IMG/VR virus record: IMGVR_UViG_3300028025_002789
Location: 33,729-97,728 of that record
Source: a virus
DNA: 64,000 nt
Reading direction: 5' to 3' (one strand)
A model generated the notes under the pieces. It had not been told where the DNA came from, did no database searches, and was given only the letters and a program-made list of their open reading frames with translations. Made by a program: the position numbers and the translations under genes. Every line of letters starts with the position of its first letter. Positions within the stretch are counted from its first letter, which is position 1. Below, piece after piece: positions 9,176 to 20,500 of the stretch.

Positions 9176-9901
9176 ATGGCAATTCAAAATACAGGTAATG
9201 CCCGCAATATTCTTGTAGGAGCATCACCACTATTCTTGACAGTTGAAGATTCAACTGTTTCAGGGTATGTTGAAGACATGGAAGCAGGATCACTCAGCGC
9301 TTTTGTTGCAAACAAAAACAGATCTGTACCAGCTTTCGTTCCGTCACAATCATACACTACTACATTAAATAACGTCGAGACAGTATCAGCAGCAACCGAC
9401 ACACCAGCAGGTACAAAGGGTGCAGCATACCGTAACGTAGGTTATACAAATAACGGTCTTCAAATTACTTACAATCCAACATACGATTCAGTAACAGTAG
9501 ATCAGTTGCTAGATACAGCAAAGCTTTTCAAGTCTGCGATGGAAGTTATGATCGCAACAGAAATGTCAGAAGGAACACTAGAAAACGTTCTAGTTGTATT
9601 CGGACAGAAAGCTGCAACATTAAATTCAGGAACTCTAGGATTAGAGGCAGGAGCACTTGGCTCAGCCCCTACAGAGCGTCAATTAATTGCAGTTGGACAA
9701 GCTCCAACTACAGCAGTTAACGCAAACACAGAGCGTGTATACTATGCACGTCGTGTTCTATCTGTTCAGCAATCACAGTTCTCTCTATCACGCAGCACAC
9801 CAACAACATTCCCAGTAACCTTCCGTCTTTTGCCATCAGGTAGCTCAAGCTACGTTGGCTCAGAGTACGGTAAGATTATTGACCGTGTAATCACTGCATA
9901 A
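9176..9901 (+). CDS. Major tail (tube) protein
   Basis: 241 residues, Ala/Thr/Ser/Val-rich and beta-strand dominated. The gene lies between the tail terminator and tail chaperone genes, with its own promoter and terminator and a near-perfect ribosome site AGGAGGTGG (9159-9167) 8 nt before the ATG. Codon use resembles the capsid gene, as expected for an abundant virion protein. A GTG at 9164 overlaps the ribosome site and was rejected as start. Confidence 0.8.
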   Translation: MAIQNTGNARNILVGASPLFLTVEDSTVSGYVEDMEAGSLSAFVANKNRSVPAFVPSQSYTTTLNNVETVSAATDTPAGTKGAAYRNVGYTNNGLQITYNPTYDSVTVDQLLDTAKLFKSAMEVMIATEMSEGTLENVLVVFGQKAATLNSGTLGLEAGALGSAPTERQLIAVGQAPTTAVNANTERVYYARRVLSVQQSQFSLSRSTPTTFPVTFRLLPSGSSSYVGSEYGKIIDRVITA

Positions 9902-9923
9902 TAATTTAATTAAATTATTAACG

Positions 9924-9949
9924 GAAGCCCTCAGAAATGAGGGCTTTCT
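9924..9949 (+). terminator. Intrinsic terminator after the tail tube gene
   Basis: GAAGCCCTC (9924-9932) pairs with GAGGGCTTT (9939-9947) across a 6-nt loop, followed by a short pyrimidine run. Confidence 0.85.
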
Positions 9950-9951
9950 GC

Positions 9952-9980
9952 TTGTATTATTAAATCAAGTTTAGTATAAT
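9952..9980 (+). promoter_or_regulatory. Promoter of the tail chaperone/tape measure operon
   Basis: TTGTAT (9952-9957), 17 bp, TATAAT (9975-9980). It lies directly behind the preceding terminator. An ATG at 9979 overlaps the -10 box and therefore cannot be the start of the chaperone gene. Confidence 0.75.
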
Positions 9981-10008
9981 GATTAGGACTATCCAAGGAG
10001 GATATAAA

Positions 10009-10347
10009 TTGGCTACAACCGTATACGACGTAGAAGAAATCACCTTACAGAATGGTGACAAGGTCCGACTTAAGCCCTTAACAATTAAGGCGCTAAGAAA
10101 ATTTATGGCGGCTATCGCAAAGACAGCAACATCTCAAACAGAGGATGAAACACTAACAATTCTTATTGATGCATGTGCCGTTGCTATAGAACTACAACTA
10201 CCAGAGTTAGCAAACAACAGAGAGGCATTAGAGTCAGCATTAGATATGCCAACTATTAATCGCATCCTTGAAGTTTGCGGAGGAATTAAACTAGACGACC
10301 CAAACCTGGGAGCGGCAGCAGTTCTTCCTGGTCAGAACTCGATCTAG
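10009..10347 (+). CDS. Tail assembly chaperone, short (zero-frame) form
   Basis: 112 residues from TTG 10009, which has the ribosome site AAGGAGG 7 nt upstream. Middle motif RLKPLTIKALRKFMAAIAK is typical of siphovirus tail chaperones (lambda gpG type). It should bind the tape measure protein and bring tube subunits to it. The gene lies between the tube and tape measure genes. Near its end is the heptamer CCCAAAC (10299-10305) placed as C-CCA-AAC in this frame, a canonical -1 slippery site; most ribosomes would stop at 10347 and some shift into the downstream frame. Confidence 0.85.
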   Translation: MATTVYDVEEITLQNGDKVRLKPLTIKALRKFMAAIAKTATSQTEDETLTILIDACAVAIELQLPELANNREALESALDMPTINRILEVCGGIKLDDPNLGAAAVLPGQNSI

Positions 10348-10667
10348 CCGCTCTTGAAGGAGAAGTTTTTCTTTTAGGTAATTGGAAAAATTACGAAGAA
10401 CTAGAAGAAAATATTTCTATGCCAGAGCTTATACAGACTTTTAAATCTATGCAAAAAACTGAAGAAGAGAAAAGAAAATTTCTAGCATCTCTTCAGGGCA
10501 TAAATTTAAATGAAGAAAAAGAAGAAGAAGGTTCTACCTTTGAAGATGTACGAAAGAGAGCACTTGGAATAGATACATCATCTGATGATGTTGTTTCTTT
10601 ACAAGGCCCTTATGCAGCAGAAGCTGGTTTCGGAATCGGAGCAGGGTTAGGATACTCTAGGGAGTAA
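10305..10667 (+). CDS. Tail assembly chaperone, -1 frameshift extension (gpGT-like)
   Basis: Reading in the -1 frame after CCCAAAC gives an unbroken 120-residue extension. The -1 frame has a stop at 10287-10289, so the shift must occur between 10290 and 10347; the slippery heptamer at 10299 lies inside this limit. The extension holds ELDLAALEGEVFLLGNW and a charged helical part, as expected of the T domain that contacts the tape measure protein. There is no good start for independent translation (the first ATG is 10419, mid-helix). The gene ends 9 nt before the tape measure ATG. Confidence 0.85.
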   Translation, partial: PGSGSSSSWSELDLAALEGEVFLLGNWKNYEELEENISMPELIQTFKSMQKTEEEKRKFLASLQGINLNEEKEEEGSTFEDVRKRALGIDTSSDDVVSLQGPYAAEAGFGIGAGLGYSRE

Positions 10668-10676
10668 TATAGTTAA

Positions 10677-13600
10677 ATGGCCGACGAACAAATAGTCACC
10701 AATATAGTCGCAACCTCCGACTTTTCAAATCTTATTACAGATCTCAATAAGGTTTCTTCGGCATTAACAAAATTACAGGATAAGCTTCAGGCAACAAATA
10801 AAACATTAGCCGCACAAGTTGCGGTGATGAATAGATCATTCGCAGATACCATAAGAAGTACTGGTCAATTCTCTACACACTTTGTTAGCTTAACATCTGA
10901 TGTAGATAAGTTTGGACAGCAATTAGATAGAGGCCAAATGAAACTTGGCCAGTTCTTCAGGGTATATGCTCAGCATGCTAAATCAAATGGCGGATTAATA
11001 AGAGACTTAGCAAAACAACAAGTTCAACTACAAAACTCAGTTCTACAGCCACTAGGCAAAAATGCTGAAGGGTTAATGCAATACAATGTTCATATTCCAA
11101 GAGGAATTGATGTAATAAAGAACAAGACAGCAATTGCAAGACAAGAACTTCAGATCATGAATAAGGTTGTTCAAGAGGGCGCAGGACAATTAATTAACTG
11201 GGGTAAAAATACACAGTGGGCAGGACGTCAGTTAACAGTAGGTCTTACTGTTCCGATGGCGGCATTTGGTAAAGCATCAGCTGATGCATTCAGAACTGCT
11301 GACGAACAATTAGTTAGATTAACAAAGGTTTATGGTGGTATATCTCAAACATCTAGTTCAGAATTATTGAAAGTAAGAAAAGATGTAATAGAGACAGCTA
11401 GACAAATTTCAAAATCAATGGGTGCAAGTTTTAATGAAACAATTGGATTAGCAGCAGATATTGCAGCAACTGGTAAAACAGGAAACGAATTACTAAAGTC
11501 GGTTCAGGAAACAACACGTTTAGCAGTACTTGGTGAAGTAGATAGACAAGAAGCTATGAAGGCTACCCTGGCAATTCAAACAGCTTTTAAATCAAATACT
11601 GAAGAGCTAACAGAATCAATTAACTTTTTAAACGCAGTTGAAAACCAGACATCAACAACTCTAAACGATTTAGTAGAAGCAATTCCAAAAGCTGGACCAA
11701 TTGTTAAAGGTCTAGGCGGAGATGTAAAAGACCTTGCCTTATACCTTACAGCAATGCGTGAAGGTGGAATTAATGCATCTGAAGGAGCAAACGCATTAAA
11801 GTCAGGTTTAGCATCTCTTATTAATCCAACTAAAGTAGCAACAGGCATGTTTGCTGATTTTGGCATAGATTTAAAAAATATAGTACAAAAAAATGCTGGA
11901 GATACAACTGCTACTATTTTAGAATTGCAGTCAGCATTAGAAACATTAAATCCTTTACAGAAACAACAGGCTTTAGAGCAGCTATTTGGTAAGTTCCAGT
12001 TTGCACGTATGAACGCATTGTTTGAGAATCTTGGAAAACAAGGAAGTCAGACACTACAAGTACTAGACTTGATGAAGGCAAGCAGTCAAGATTTATCTAA
12101 TTTAGCAGGACGAGAATTAGCACAAGTAACAGAGTCTGCTTCTGGTAGATACCGCAGAGCCCTAGAAGGATTAAAAGCTGATCTTGCAGCCGTAGGAGAT
12201 CAATTCTTGAATATTAATACAAGTCTTATTAACTTTGTAGATGGAATATTGAAGTTTATTCAGAAACTTCCAGACCCAATAAAGAAAATACTTGGATTCC
12301 TGGGAATGTTTACTGCAGCGGCAGGACCTTTAATTATGTTAACTGGTGTTCTTGGAAACTTCTTTGGATACATAATCAAGGGTGTATCTCATATGAGAGC
12401 ATTATTTAAAGGCGGAGAAGGATGGAAACTTTTAACACCAGAAATTTTAGCAGCTAATAAAGCTGGTAATTTAGTAGAACAAACATTTTATAGCGATGCA
12501 AAAGCCGCAGCAGTATTAAAACAATCTATTGCTGGTCTAACAGCAGAGTTTGCAGTATTACAGCAAAAGGCTACGTCTGCTGCAGTATCAATTAATCCAG
12601 GAATTTCAACTATGGCTGGCAATGTTATTGTTGCAGGAGGCCCAAGAGTAGTAGATCCTAGACATCCATTAGTTGGAAAGCCTGACACAAGAGCAGCAGC
12701 ACATCATAATCCAAGAGGAATGATGACTCAGGCACAAAGAGATGCTCAAACAATTCACTCAGTAACACCAGGATCAATTGATGTAAACCAAAGAATTGGT
12801 ACAACTCCTCAAATGTTTATGTCTGGAGACCTTCCAAAAATTGAAGGACTTACAGCAGTAAAGGGAGTATCAACTGGAATAGTTGCAGGAGAAGCAGCTA
12901 AGTGGCATGCTCTTATGGGATCACTTTCGATGTTGAGCAAAAAAGAAGTTGCAACATTAAAGAAAGAAATTGCAAGAACTGGAACTTTTAGCACAGACAT
13001 AAGCCAGTCATTTGGACAACTTCTTCCAGTAATGACAGATATAACAAATAATGCTGCAAGAAGATCTGCTCAAATAGTTGCACAACTTCAAGCTGGAAAA
13101 ATTACTTTAGATGCAGCCCGTTCAAAAATTATTGCATTAAATGCTGAAATAGAAGCAATGATGGCACAGGCAACAACACAAGTTGCAACTGGTCTAGGAC
13201 GAACAGCATCATTAACTCAGACACCTTTAACTGGACAACCTATTGTAAGTCCTACAGGAAAATCAAATATTAAAGAAATTTTTAGATCTGGGAGAAAAGG
13301 CAAAGCGGTAATTGATACTATTGCCAGATCTCTTGGAATTAGAACTTATGGAGCTGGATACTCAACAGAAACAACTATACCTAAAAAGATGGCTACTGGT
13401 GGAATTGTTCCAGGAGTTGGTAATACAGATACATATTCTACAACTCTTCCAGAAGGTGCATTTGTTGTAAATAAACAAGCAACTGCACAAAATATGGATA
13501 TCATCGCCCCAATGCTTGGAATGAATATGGGCGGACAAGTTCCAGTAATGCTTACTCCTGGAGAAGCAGTAATTGATCCTAAAACAGCTAGCGCTAATTT

Positions 13601-16600
13601 AGATACACTTTATGGCATTAATGGTCCAGGAGCACAAGGACCTGGATATAGGCTAGGTGGATACGTACCATCTGCAATAGCAAACTCAATTCTTAGCGCA
13701 TTTAAAATTTCATCAAGATCTACAAAGTCAGCAAAACTTCTTGGTAACTGGGGAATGCTTTTACCAAAAGGCATTAACAGCGGACTTGCTGGCAACAAGA
13801 GCGTAAGAGGCGCAGAGTTAATAAAATACACACAAGATCCTTCTAGACAAACATCCGTTGGAGAATTTTTAGCTCACGTAGGAGTTCCTGCAAAAGAAAT
13901 TAAAAGAATTCAGTCTAACATAGCTAAAAAAATTACAGAATCAATAGACCCAAGAGATTCTTATAACGATGCAATGTTAGGCCAAGTATCATTTTCTGTT
14001 ATAGATAAAGAAATCAGATCTCTTGAAAGTAGGCTCCCAGGAATATCTTTAGCATATCAAAAAGATAGAATGACTCCTGGAAGAAGAGATACACGCAAAA
14101 CTCCTAGAGCTGGAGAGACACAAGCAGAAGCAGATAAACGTGGCGGCGGAAGCCCTACAGGACTAAGAGCGCCAGGTGGAAGAAAGAGCGGATATAAAAC
14201 TGGAAAAGACGGAGAAGCCTTTGCTCATTTTACAGATGCAGACTTTGAAGAAAACTTAGCTTTAATTGGACAGTCAATGGGGCACATGGTTGGAGGTTAT
14301 AATCCAGCAGTCCGTGGCATACATCCAAATAGTTATTCTATTAATTCACATGGCAGAATGACAAATCTTGGGATGCCTTTACGAAAGTTAGAACGTGGAT
14401 GGTCAAATCCAAGATATGTGGCGCCTGATCCAAATTCAATAGCATTAACTAATAAATGGAGAAGAGGATATAACTCTGGCGGAATGGTTTCAATGCCAAG
14501 ATCAATTCCAGTTCCACAACAAAATGGTAAGTATAATATGGGCGGAAAAGTTCAAGGATACAATGCTGGCGGAATGATTGCATCCACACTACTCGGACTA
14601 CTTGCATCACAAGGAGGCTCAGCGCTTGGATCTAAGTTTGGCGGAGAAACTGGTTCAATGATTGGTGGAATGTTAGGATTCTCAATTCCAGGAATGTTAA
14701 TGGCTGGTAGAGGACCTAGAATGGCAAAGGGTTCAGAAGAAGCACAAGGATTCTATGGAAACAAATTAGACAAATCAATTATAGGTAATACTAAGTTTGG
14801 CGCATCTTTAGCAAATACTGCAGCACAAGGATCTAAGGTATCTAGAGTCCTTATGGGAATGGCTGGTATATTAACAAAGACAAACTTAATTTTAGCTGGA
14901 GTCACAACAGCAGCAGTACTTGGATATAAAGCTTGGCAAAATCATAAAGAAGCACTTAGACTAAATCAATTAAGTTATGGCTTAACAGCAGAGGCAGCTC
15001 AAAAGGCTGGATTAAAGTTTGTTGATTATAATGCTAAGATCAAAGATTCTATTAATAATGTAAAGATGGTTACAGAAAGAAACAAGCTTATGTACGAAAG
15101 CATGAAGAGTGCTGGATTACCTATTCAAATGACTATTGAGCAATATAAGAAGTTAAGAAAAGAAGTTAAGTCTACAATGTCAGATTATGTAAAGATGATT
15201 GACAGAGCTAAAGACGGAGACCTTGCTTCTATGGCAGAAAGATTAAAGACACAATTTATTGCTGCTGGAATGTCTGCAGATGAAGCAGCAAAGAAGATTT
15301 ATATAGCCTTTACATTATCTAATAAGGCTGCATCAGCAGCTGTATCAACAGTTGGAAATGCTAACTTTAATAAAATAATTGATGCTCAAACAGCAGCAGT
15401 TCAAGCAATGGAATCATTTAATAAGGCAGCATCATTTGAGGACGCAAAGACACAGGCAACCGCATTAAACACAGCTTTGCAGGCAGTAGATGGAAGCCTA
15501 GAAAATATTGTATCTGAAAGTCAAAAGAAAGCTGATGCGGATAAAACTGGAAAGACTGAAGTTATCAGTAGATATGAAGCTGAAAAACAAATGCTTAATG
15601 GAATTACTTCAAATATTAAGGGACAGAAAAAACTTACTCAAGGATTAATTGATGAGCTAGCAAAACAAAACCCACTTATAAGAGACTTTGCTACTACACA
15701 AGACACAGTACTAAGCCTTTGGCAGAAGATGAGATTAGCAGCACAAGGGTATACTGGTGATTTAACAATGGGTGCTCAACAAACTAAAGCACTGTATACA
15801 GTCTATAATAAAGTTGCATCAGCTGTAGAAGCTAAAAATAAAGTAGGTGCATTAAAATCACAGTATGCTAATTTAAATACATTACAGACACAGCTAGAAA
15901 AAGCTCAGAATGCAGCAAAGGGACAATCTGTACAACAACAGATTGATTCAAAGAAAGCAATTGAAGCTATCGATGATAGAATTAAAAAGATTAAAGAAGA
16001 GGCAGACGCTAGACGTAAGGCTCTTTCTCAACAACAACAAGATGAAGATTCTTTAACTCAAATAAAGAAAAAGCAGTTAGAGTATCAGCAAGCACTAGCT
16101 TCTGGAGATATGGCTGCTGCAGCACAGGCTCAATTAGATATACAGTCATTAAATAGACAGCAACAGGTAACTCAGGCAACAAGAGCAATTGATGATAAAG
16201 AATCTTCAGATATAGCCAAGTTAGAAAAACAAAGAGACGCTCTATCCAAGAAAGAAGAGAATCTTGCCAACAAGGCTGCATTAGCAGCGGAGTCAATGGG
16301 ATCATTAACAGAAAAGATTAGAAAGCAACAAGAAGCAATTGATACATTTAATTCTGCAGTGACTAACTTACAAGTAGCAATCATTGAAAAGAAAAAAGAT
16401 ATAAGCGGAGAGTCTGCGGCTGTTGTAAAGGCTGGAGAGGCAGCGGGAGTTAAAACAACTGGATCAGATAAAGTTGGTGTTTATGATGGTAGCAGGTTAA
16501 CATATAGAGATAAAACTCCACAAGAACGTGCAAAAGATTTTATGCCAAAAGATTTAAATAAGACCTTGAATACGGATACAGTTTACGTAAATGCAAAAAA

Positions 16601-17132
16601 CCTTATTGATAACGCTGGTACATTTAATAAACCAAAAGATTTTGGTAGAGTTCCTGGGCTAGATCCTAGAGATATTTATAAAACAGCATGGGGCAGAATA
16701 GGCCCAAATAGCGCACAGCAAAAGGTTGAAGAGTATGCTAGACAACAAGGAGTTAAGCCTGGGCAGCAGTTTACACTTGGAGCTGGAAACAAAAAAGATA
16801 ATACATACAAAGATTATCAATTTAGAGTAAGAGAAGACGGAACCGTCGTCCTTGTTAAAAAATTTGCAGCTGGTGGAATGGTCACAAATAGACCACTTGC
16901 AATGCCTAAGTTTAATAAAATGGGAATGGGCGGACCAGTAGTTAATTCAGTTCCTAGATATAATTCTGGAGGATATGTATCTTCATCTAAGTCTTCTTCA
17001 TCTTCAGTTATTATTAAAAATTTAAATGTCGAATTTCCAACTACCCCACCTAATGCTAAAGAATTCTATGCACAAATAAAAGAAATAGCAAGACTAGAGG
17101 GAACTAAGGTTTCAGATGGGAAAAGAGCATAA
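10677..17132 (+). CDS. Tape measure protein
   Basis: 2,151 residues, the largest gene here. Coiled coil at the N terminus; a tape-measure core at about 200-520; hydrophobic stretches near 535-565, 1300-1335 and 1390-1415 that may insert in the host membrane; long helices with poly-Gln/Lys at about 1740-1890. At least nine short Gly-Gly motifs of the form xGG[IMKQY]V (for example MATGGIVPG, YNSGGMVS, AAGGMVTN) are scattered from about 900 to the C terminus, a common feature of actinophage tape measures. At 0.15 nm per residue the length predicts a tail near 320 nm. It sets tail length and may help DNA entry. Confidence 0.9.
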   Translation: MADEQIVTNIVATSDFSNLITDLNKVSSALTKLQDKLQATNKTLAAQVAVMNRSFADTIRSTGQFSTHFVSLTSDVDKFGQQLDRGQMKLGQFFRVYAQHAKSNGGLIRDLAKQQVQLQNSVLQPLGKNAEGLMQYNVHIPRGIDVIKNKTAIARQELQIMNKVVQEGAGQLINWGKNTQWAGRQLTVGLTVPMAAFGKASADAFRTADEQLVRLTKVYGGISQTSSSELLKVRKDVIETARQISKSMGASFNETIGLAADIAATGKTGNELLKSVQETTRLAVLGEVDRQEAMKATLAIQTAFKSNTEELTESINFLNAVENQTSTTLNDLVEAIPKAGPIVKGLGGDVKDLALYLTAMREGGINASEGANALKSGLASLINPTKVATGMFADFGIDLKNIVQKNAGDTTATILELQSALETLNPLQKQQALEQLFGKFQFARMNALFENLGKQGSQTLQVLDLMKASSQDLSNLAGRELAQVTESASGRYRRALEGLKADLAAVGDQFLNINTSLINFVDGILKFIQKLPDPIKKILGFLGMFTAAAGPLIMLTGVLGNFFGYIIKGVSHMRALFKGGEGWKLLTPEILAANKAGNLVEQTFYSDAKAAAVLKQSIAGLTAEFAVLQQKATSAAVSINPGISTMAGNVIVAGGPRVVDPRHPLVGKPDTRAAAHHNPRGMMTQAQRDAQTIHSVTPGSIDVNQRIGTTPQMFMSGDLPKIEGLTAVKGVSTGIVAGEAAKWHALMGSLSMLSKKEVATLKKEIARTGTFSTDISQSFGQLLPVMTDITNNAARRSAQIVAQLQAGKITLDAARSKIIALNAEIEAMMAQATTQVATGLGRTASLTQTPLTGQPIVSPTGKSNIKEIFRSGRKGKAVIDTIARSLGIRTYGAGYSTETTIPKKMATGGIVPGVGNTDTYSTTLPEGAFVVNKQATAQNMDIIAPMLGMNMGGQVPVMLTPGEAVIDPKTASANLDTLYGINGPGAQGPGYRLGGYVPSAIANSILSAFKISSRSTKSAKLLGNWGMLLPKGINSGLAGNKSVRGAELIKYTQDPSRQTSVGEFLAHVGVPAKEIKRIQSNIAKKITESIDPRDSYNDAMLGQVSFSVIDKEIRSLESRLPGISLAYQKDRMTPGRRDTRKTPRAGETQAEADKRGGGSPTGLRAPGGRKSGYKTGKDGEAFAHFTDADFEENLALIGQSMGHMVGGYNPAVRGIHPNSYSINSHGRMTNLGMPLRKLERGWSNPRYVAPDPNSIALTNKWRRGYNSGGMVSMPRSIPVPQQNGKYNMGGKVQGYNAGGMIASTLLGLLASQGGSALGSKFGGETGSMIGGMLGFSIPGMLMAGRGPRMAKGSEEAQGFYGNKLDKSIIGNTKFGASLANTAAQGSKVSRVLMGMAGILTKTNLILAGVTTAAVLGYKAWQNHKEALRLNQLSYGLTAEAAQKAGLKFVDYNAKIKDSINNVKMVTERNKLMYESMKSAGLPIQMTIEQYKKLRKEVKSTMSDYVKMIDRAKDGDLASMAERLKTQFIAAGMSADEAAKKIYIAFTLSNKAASAAVSTVGNANFNKIIDAQTAAVQAMESFNKAASFEDAKTQATALNTALQAVDGSLENIVSESQKKADADKTGKTEVISRYEAEKQMLNGITSNIKGQKKLTQGLIDELAKQNPLIRDFATTQDTVLSLWQKMRLAAQGYTGDLTMGAQQTKALYTVYNKVASAVEAKNKVGALKSQYANLNTLQTQLEKAQNAAKGQSVQQQIDSKKAIEAIDDRIKKIKEEADARRKALSQQQQDEDSLTQIKKKQLEYQQALASGDMAAAAQAQLDIQSLNRQQQVTQATRAIDDKESSDIAKLEKQRDALSKKEENLANKAALAAESMGSLTEKIRKQQEAIDTFNSAVTNLQVAIIEKKKDISGESAAVVKAGEAAGVKTTGSDKVGVYDGSRLTYRDKTPQERAKDFMPKDLNKTLNTDTVYVNAKNLIDNAGTFNKPKDFGRVPGLDPRDIYKTAWGRIGPNSAQQKVEEYARQQGVKPGQQFTLGAGNKKDNTYKDYQFRVREDGTVVLVKKFAAGGMVTNRPLAMPKFNKMGMGGPVVNSVPRYNSGGYVSSSKSSSSSVIIKNLNVEFPTTPPNAKEFYAQIKEIARLEGTKVSDGKRA

Positions 17133-17590
17133 TGTCAACTATATATCTTCCAGTAGGATCGGTTTTATATTTTAATTCAACAATTAAAGTATCAGAGCAT
17201 AATCGTCAACCAGTCTCAATTGGTAAGACAAGAATTGAACAAACTAAGAGAATGTCTAATGGGCTTATGCGTAAGTTCTTTATTGCCGATAAGGAAACAA
17301 TTAGCGTTTCTTGGAACATGCTACCTTCATTTACAACTATGACAGTTGACGGAGGATATGGGGCAGTAGACTTAAAATCATTTTATGATGGATCTGCTAC
17401 AAAAGCAGCGGGAGCATTATCAGGAAGATCCTCATTTGATGTAACCATTGCATATGGCAATACAACAAAAACAATGGAAATGATGTTTACAAGTTGCTCA
17501 TTTGAAATAGTTAAGCGAAATGTAAAGGAACAAACAACAGACCTTCCCCAAGAGTTTTGGAACGTATCTCTTTCTATGGAAGAGGTATAA
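17132..17590 (+). CDS. Minor tail protein after the tape measure
   Basis: 152 residues, beta-rich, beginning MSTIYLPVGSVLYFNSTIKV. It overlaps the tape measure stop by one base and the next gene by one base (TAATG). Position corresponds to the distal tail or adaptor slot, but the sequence is shorter than a Dit protein, with no motif I recognise. Confidence 0.5.
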   Translation: MSTIYLPVGSVLYFNSTIKVSEHNRQPVSIGKTRIEQTKRMSNGLMRKFFIADKETISVSWNMLPSFTTMTVDGGYGAVDLKSFYDGSATKAAGALSGRSSFDVTIAYGNTTKTMEMMFTSCSFEIVKRNVKEQTTDLPQEFWNVSLSMEEV

Positions 17591-20500
17591 TGATAGATTC
17601 AGGTAAAACAGCTTTACAGAATATATTCAAGCAACAAAAAACAATTCAAGTAGAAGCTGGTTGCGAAATTGAATATAACATGAATTCTTTAATTGATGGA
17701 ATAACTATTTCTTCTGCCACTCCAGACTCCTCATATACATCACAAATATCTGGATGGCCAACAGGAAAAGCAAACCCATACAAAAAGCTTTTTCCAATAG
17801 ATTCAATAATTAAACCATTTAGACCACTAGATTCAGGAATCAAGTACTTTGTATTTTTGTCAAACGATACGACATCAAATACATTTTCTCCATATAGATC
17901 TTTACAATATCCATCTTCTCAGCCGAGAATATACTATCCAGGCGTAACCACTCAGTATAAATATTGGCTAGGGGCTAAAGACACAAATGTAAATTTAACA
18001 TTAACATATAAGCAAACATCTAGCTCATCTATTGGCAACAAGCATGCATTGGCAAATAAAATAGTTATTAGGTTTGAAAAGTATCACGCTCTTCCATTAT
18101 CGTATACTGTCACCGTAACAAGGTCTGATGGGTCAATACAGACTCTAGGCCCAATCGCTCCACCATCAAGTGGAAATATTGAATTAAACTATACTGGATC
18201 AGCCTGGACTCAGCATGCATTAACAGAGCCAGTTTCTTATGCTACTCCAATTTCAATTAAATCTATTAATCTAGTTGCAACATCTCCAGGCGGTGGAGAA
18301 GTAATTGGAGTCATAGAACTATCTGCAAGATGGGTAAAGGACATATCCTCAGACGTAGTATCATTTGATATACAGAAAGAGTCATCATCTTCTTCAGAAG
18401 ACATATTGCCAGTAGGATCAGTTACTGCTAATAGCATAACAGCAAACATAGTTAAATATAATCAATCTACATTGCAGACAGTCTCATATAACAGAGAGTC
18501 AACATCGATTGATCCATCATTAATATACTTAGTTAAAAATGCAGAAATAAGACCATTCTTTAAAGTTTATCATTCTGGTGGAACTACAGTTGCAGGCTCA
18601 TATGATAAGGTTAAACAAGGAACATTCTATATAAATGATTTCAATATTGATGCCTATGGAGACACATCCATAAATGCTCTAGATGGATCAAAGTATTTAA
18701 TGGAAACATTATGCCCAGATATTGTTTGTGAATTTTATCCAGTAACAGCAATTTTAAGAAGATTATTAGATTCAGTAGGGTTTTCAAACTATAACTTTAA
18801 TTTACATGCTACATCAGAAACATCAATTCCTCAGATTAATTATTGGTGGACAGACGATACTACAACAGTATGGCAAGCAATTCAAGATCTATGTAGAGAT
18901 ATTCAGATGAACTCCTTCTTTGATGAAAACAATGTTCTTCAGTTTTATAGCAGAGACTACATATACGATAAAGCAAGGTCTTCTGTATGGGATTTTTACA
19001 ATGAAGCAGAGGGTTCTTCTTTACCAAACATAATTGATTTTACTCAAAAAGAAATAGTTGCAGCAAACTATGTAAAAGTTTTATGGCAATCAGCTTTAAC
19101 ATCTAACTACACTGGAACATCAAGCGAGCTTTGGACAGCACCAACAACATTTTTAAGTGCTGGTGGATTACAGCAGTCTATAACAGACTCACAAATGGAA
19201 CTTGTGATAGATACTAAAACAATAGATATATATTCAAAACAACAGGCATTCTATAACTTTTCAGGTTTTGTTTTGATAGACTCTGAGATTATTGAATATG
19301 AAGCAATTGGTTATGACGTAACTTTGCAAAATGGAACAAAAGAACATCAATGGATTTATTCAGAATCTGATGTAAATAAATACAGGTCGTTATCAAAACC
19401 TGGATACGAGGACGTCAATAATCCAGCAAACACATCTTACTTTAAGCCAAGCGGAAGATACAAGGTTAAAAAGAGAGGTGCACTTGGAACAGTAGCAGCT
19501 GCACATTCATCTGGAAATTCAAATCTAGGAAATTGGACTGGAAGAGAAGTAACTTGGGATAACAAGGCAACAACAACATATGGAACTTCAACAACCCCTA
19601 GCAGTTTAGATTTTTATTATAACGTTAAGCCAAAACAAATATCTTTAACTAGCGTTGAGTTAGACTTTGTTGAGCCTACTACTAATCCTACTTCATATAT
19701 AGTAGAAGTTCAAAGATTAAATGATGATGGGTCAAACGATGGAGCAGCAATAACTCTTCCAGCATTTACTGGAAATCCCCCATTATTAATTGAAAATCTT
19801 TTTCCAGGATCAAAGTATAAATTTAAAGTTACACCAAAAAACGGAGCTGTATCTGGAAATAGTATAATTAGTGCAGTTTTTACACTTAGCGCTGTATCGT
19901 ATAATGGAAACTTCTCTTCTAACCCAGTATTAGCAACAGCATTAACACCAGGAAAATCTTACCTGACATTAACTAATTCAACAACAGCTAAAGATAAATA
20001 TGTTATGGCATATAGAGACTTCAATGGAATTAATTTAACTTCTTTTACACCAAACACATCTTATCCGCCATACTCATATACCCCAAATACATATAGCGAA
20101 GCATACTACGCATTTGGCACTAGCATATTTTTAGATTCAGATATAAAATCACAAGCATCGTCAGCTGGCATGGGATTCTTCGTTGATGATTTAGGGAAAA
20201 CTGGATACTTTATTGTTGTTGAAACTACAAAATCTGCAACCGCAAAAGAAACTAAATCAGTTAGAATATTAAAAGCTGACGGGTCTGGAGTTAGAATATT
20301 AGCAGACTCACAAAGAACAGCCACGTCAACATTTGAAGGAGTATATGGCGGTAAACAGTACAACTTAGATGTCAGAGTTAAGGTTCTTGGAAACGATCTA
20401 AGCATTATTGCATACGTAAATGGATTTAAAATAGAGGCAAAAGATTCTAATGGGATGCTAAACGCCAAGGAGACCAATAAGATTTTAGATCAAACAAAAA

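Noticed and set aside
9979-10008. ATG start of the tail chaperone at 9979
   Set aside because: The ATG overlaps the TATAAT box; TTG 10009 has a full ribosome site AAGGAGG at good spacing.
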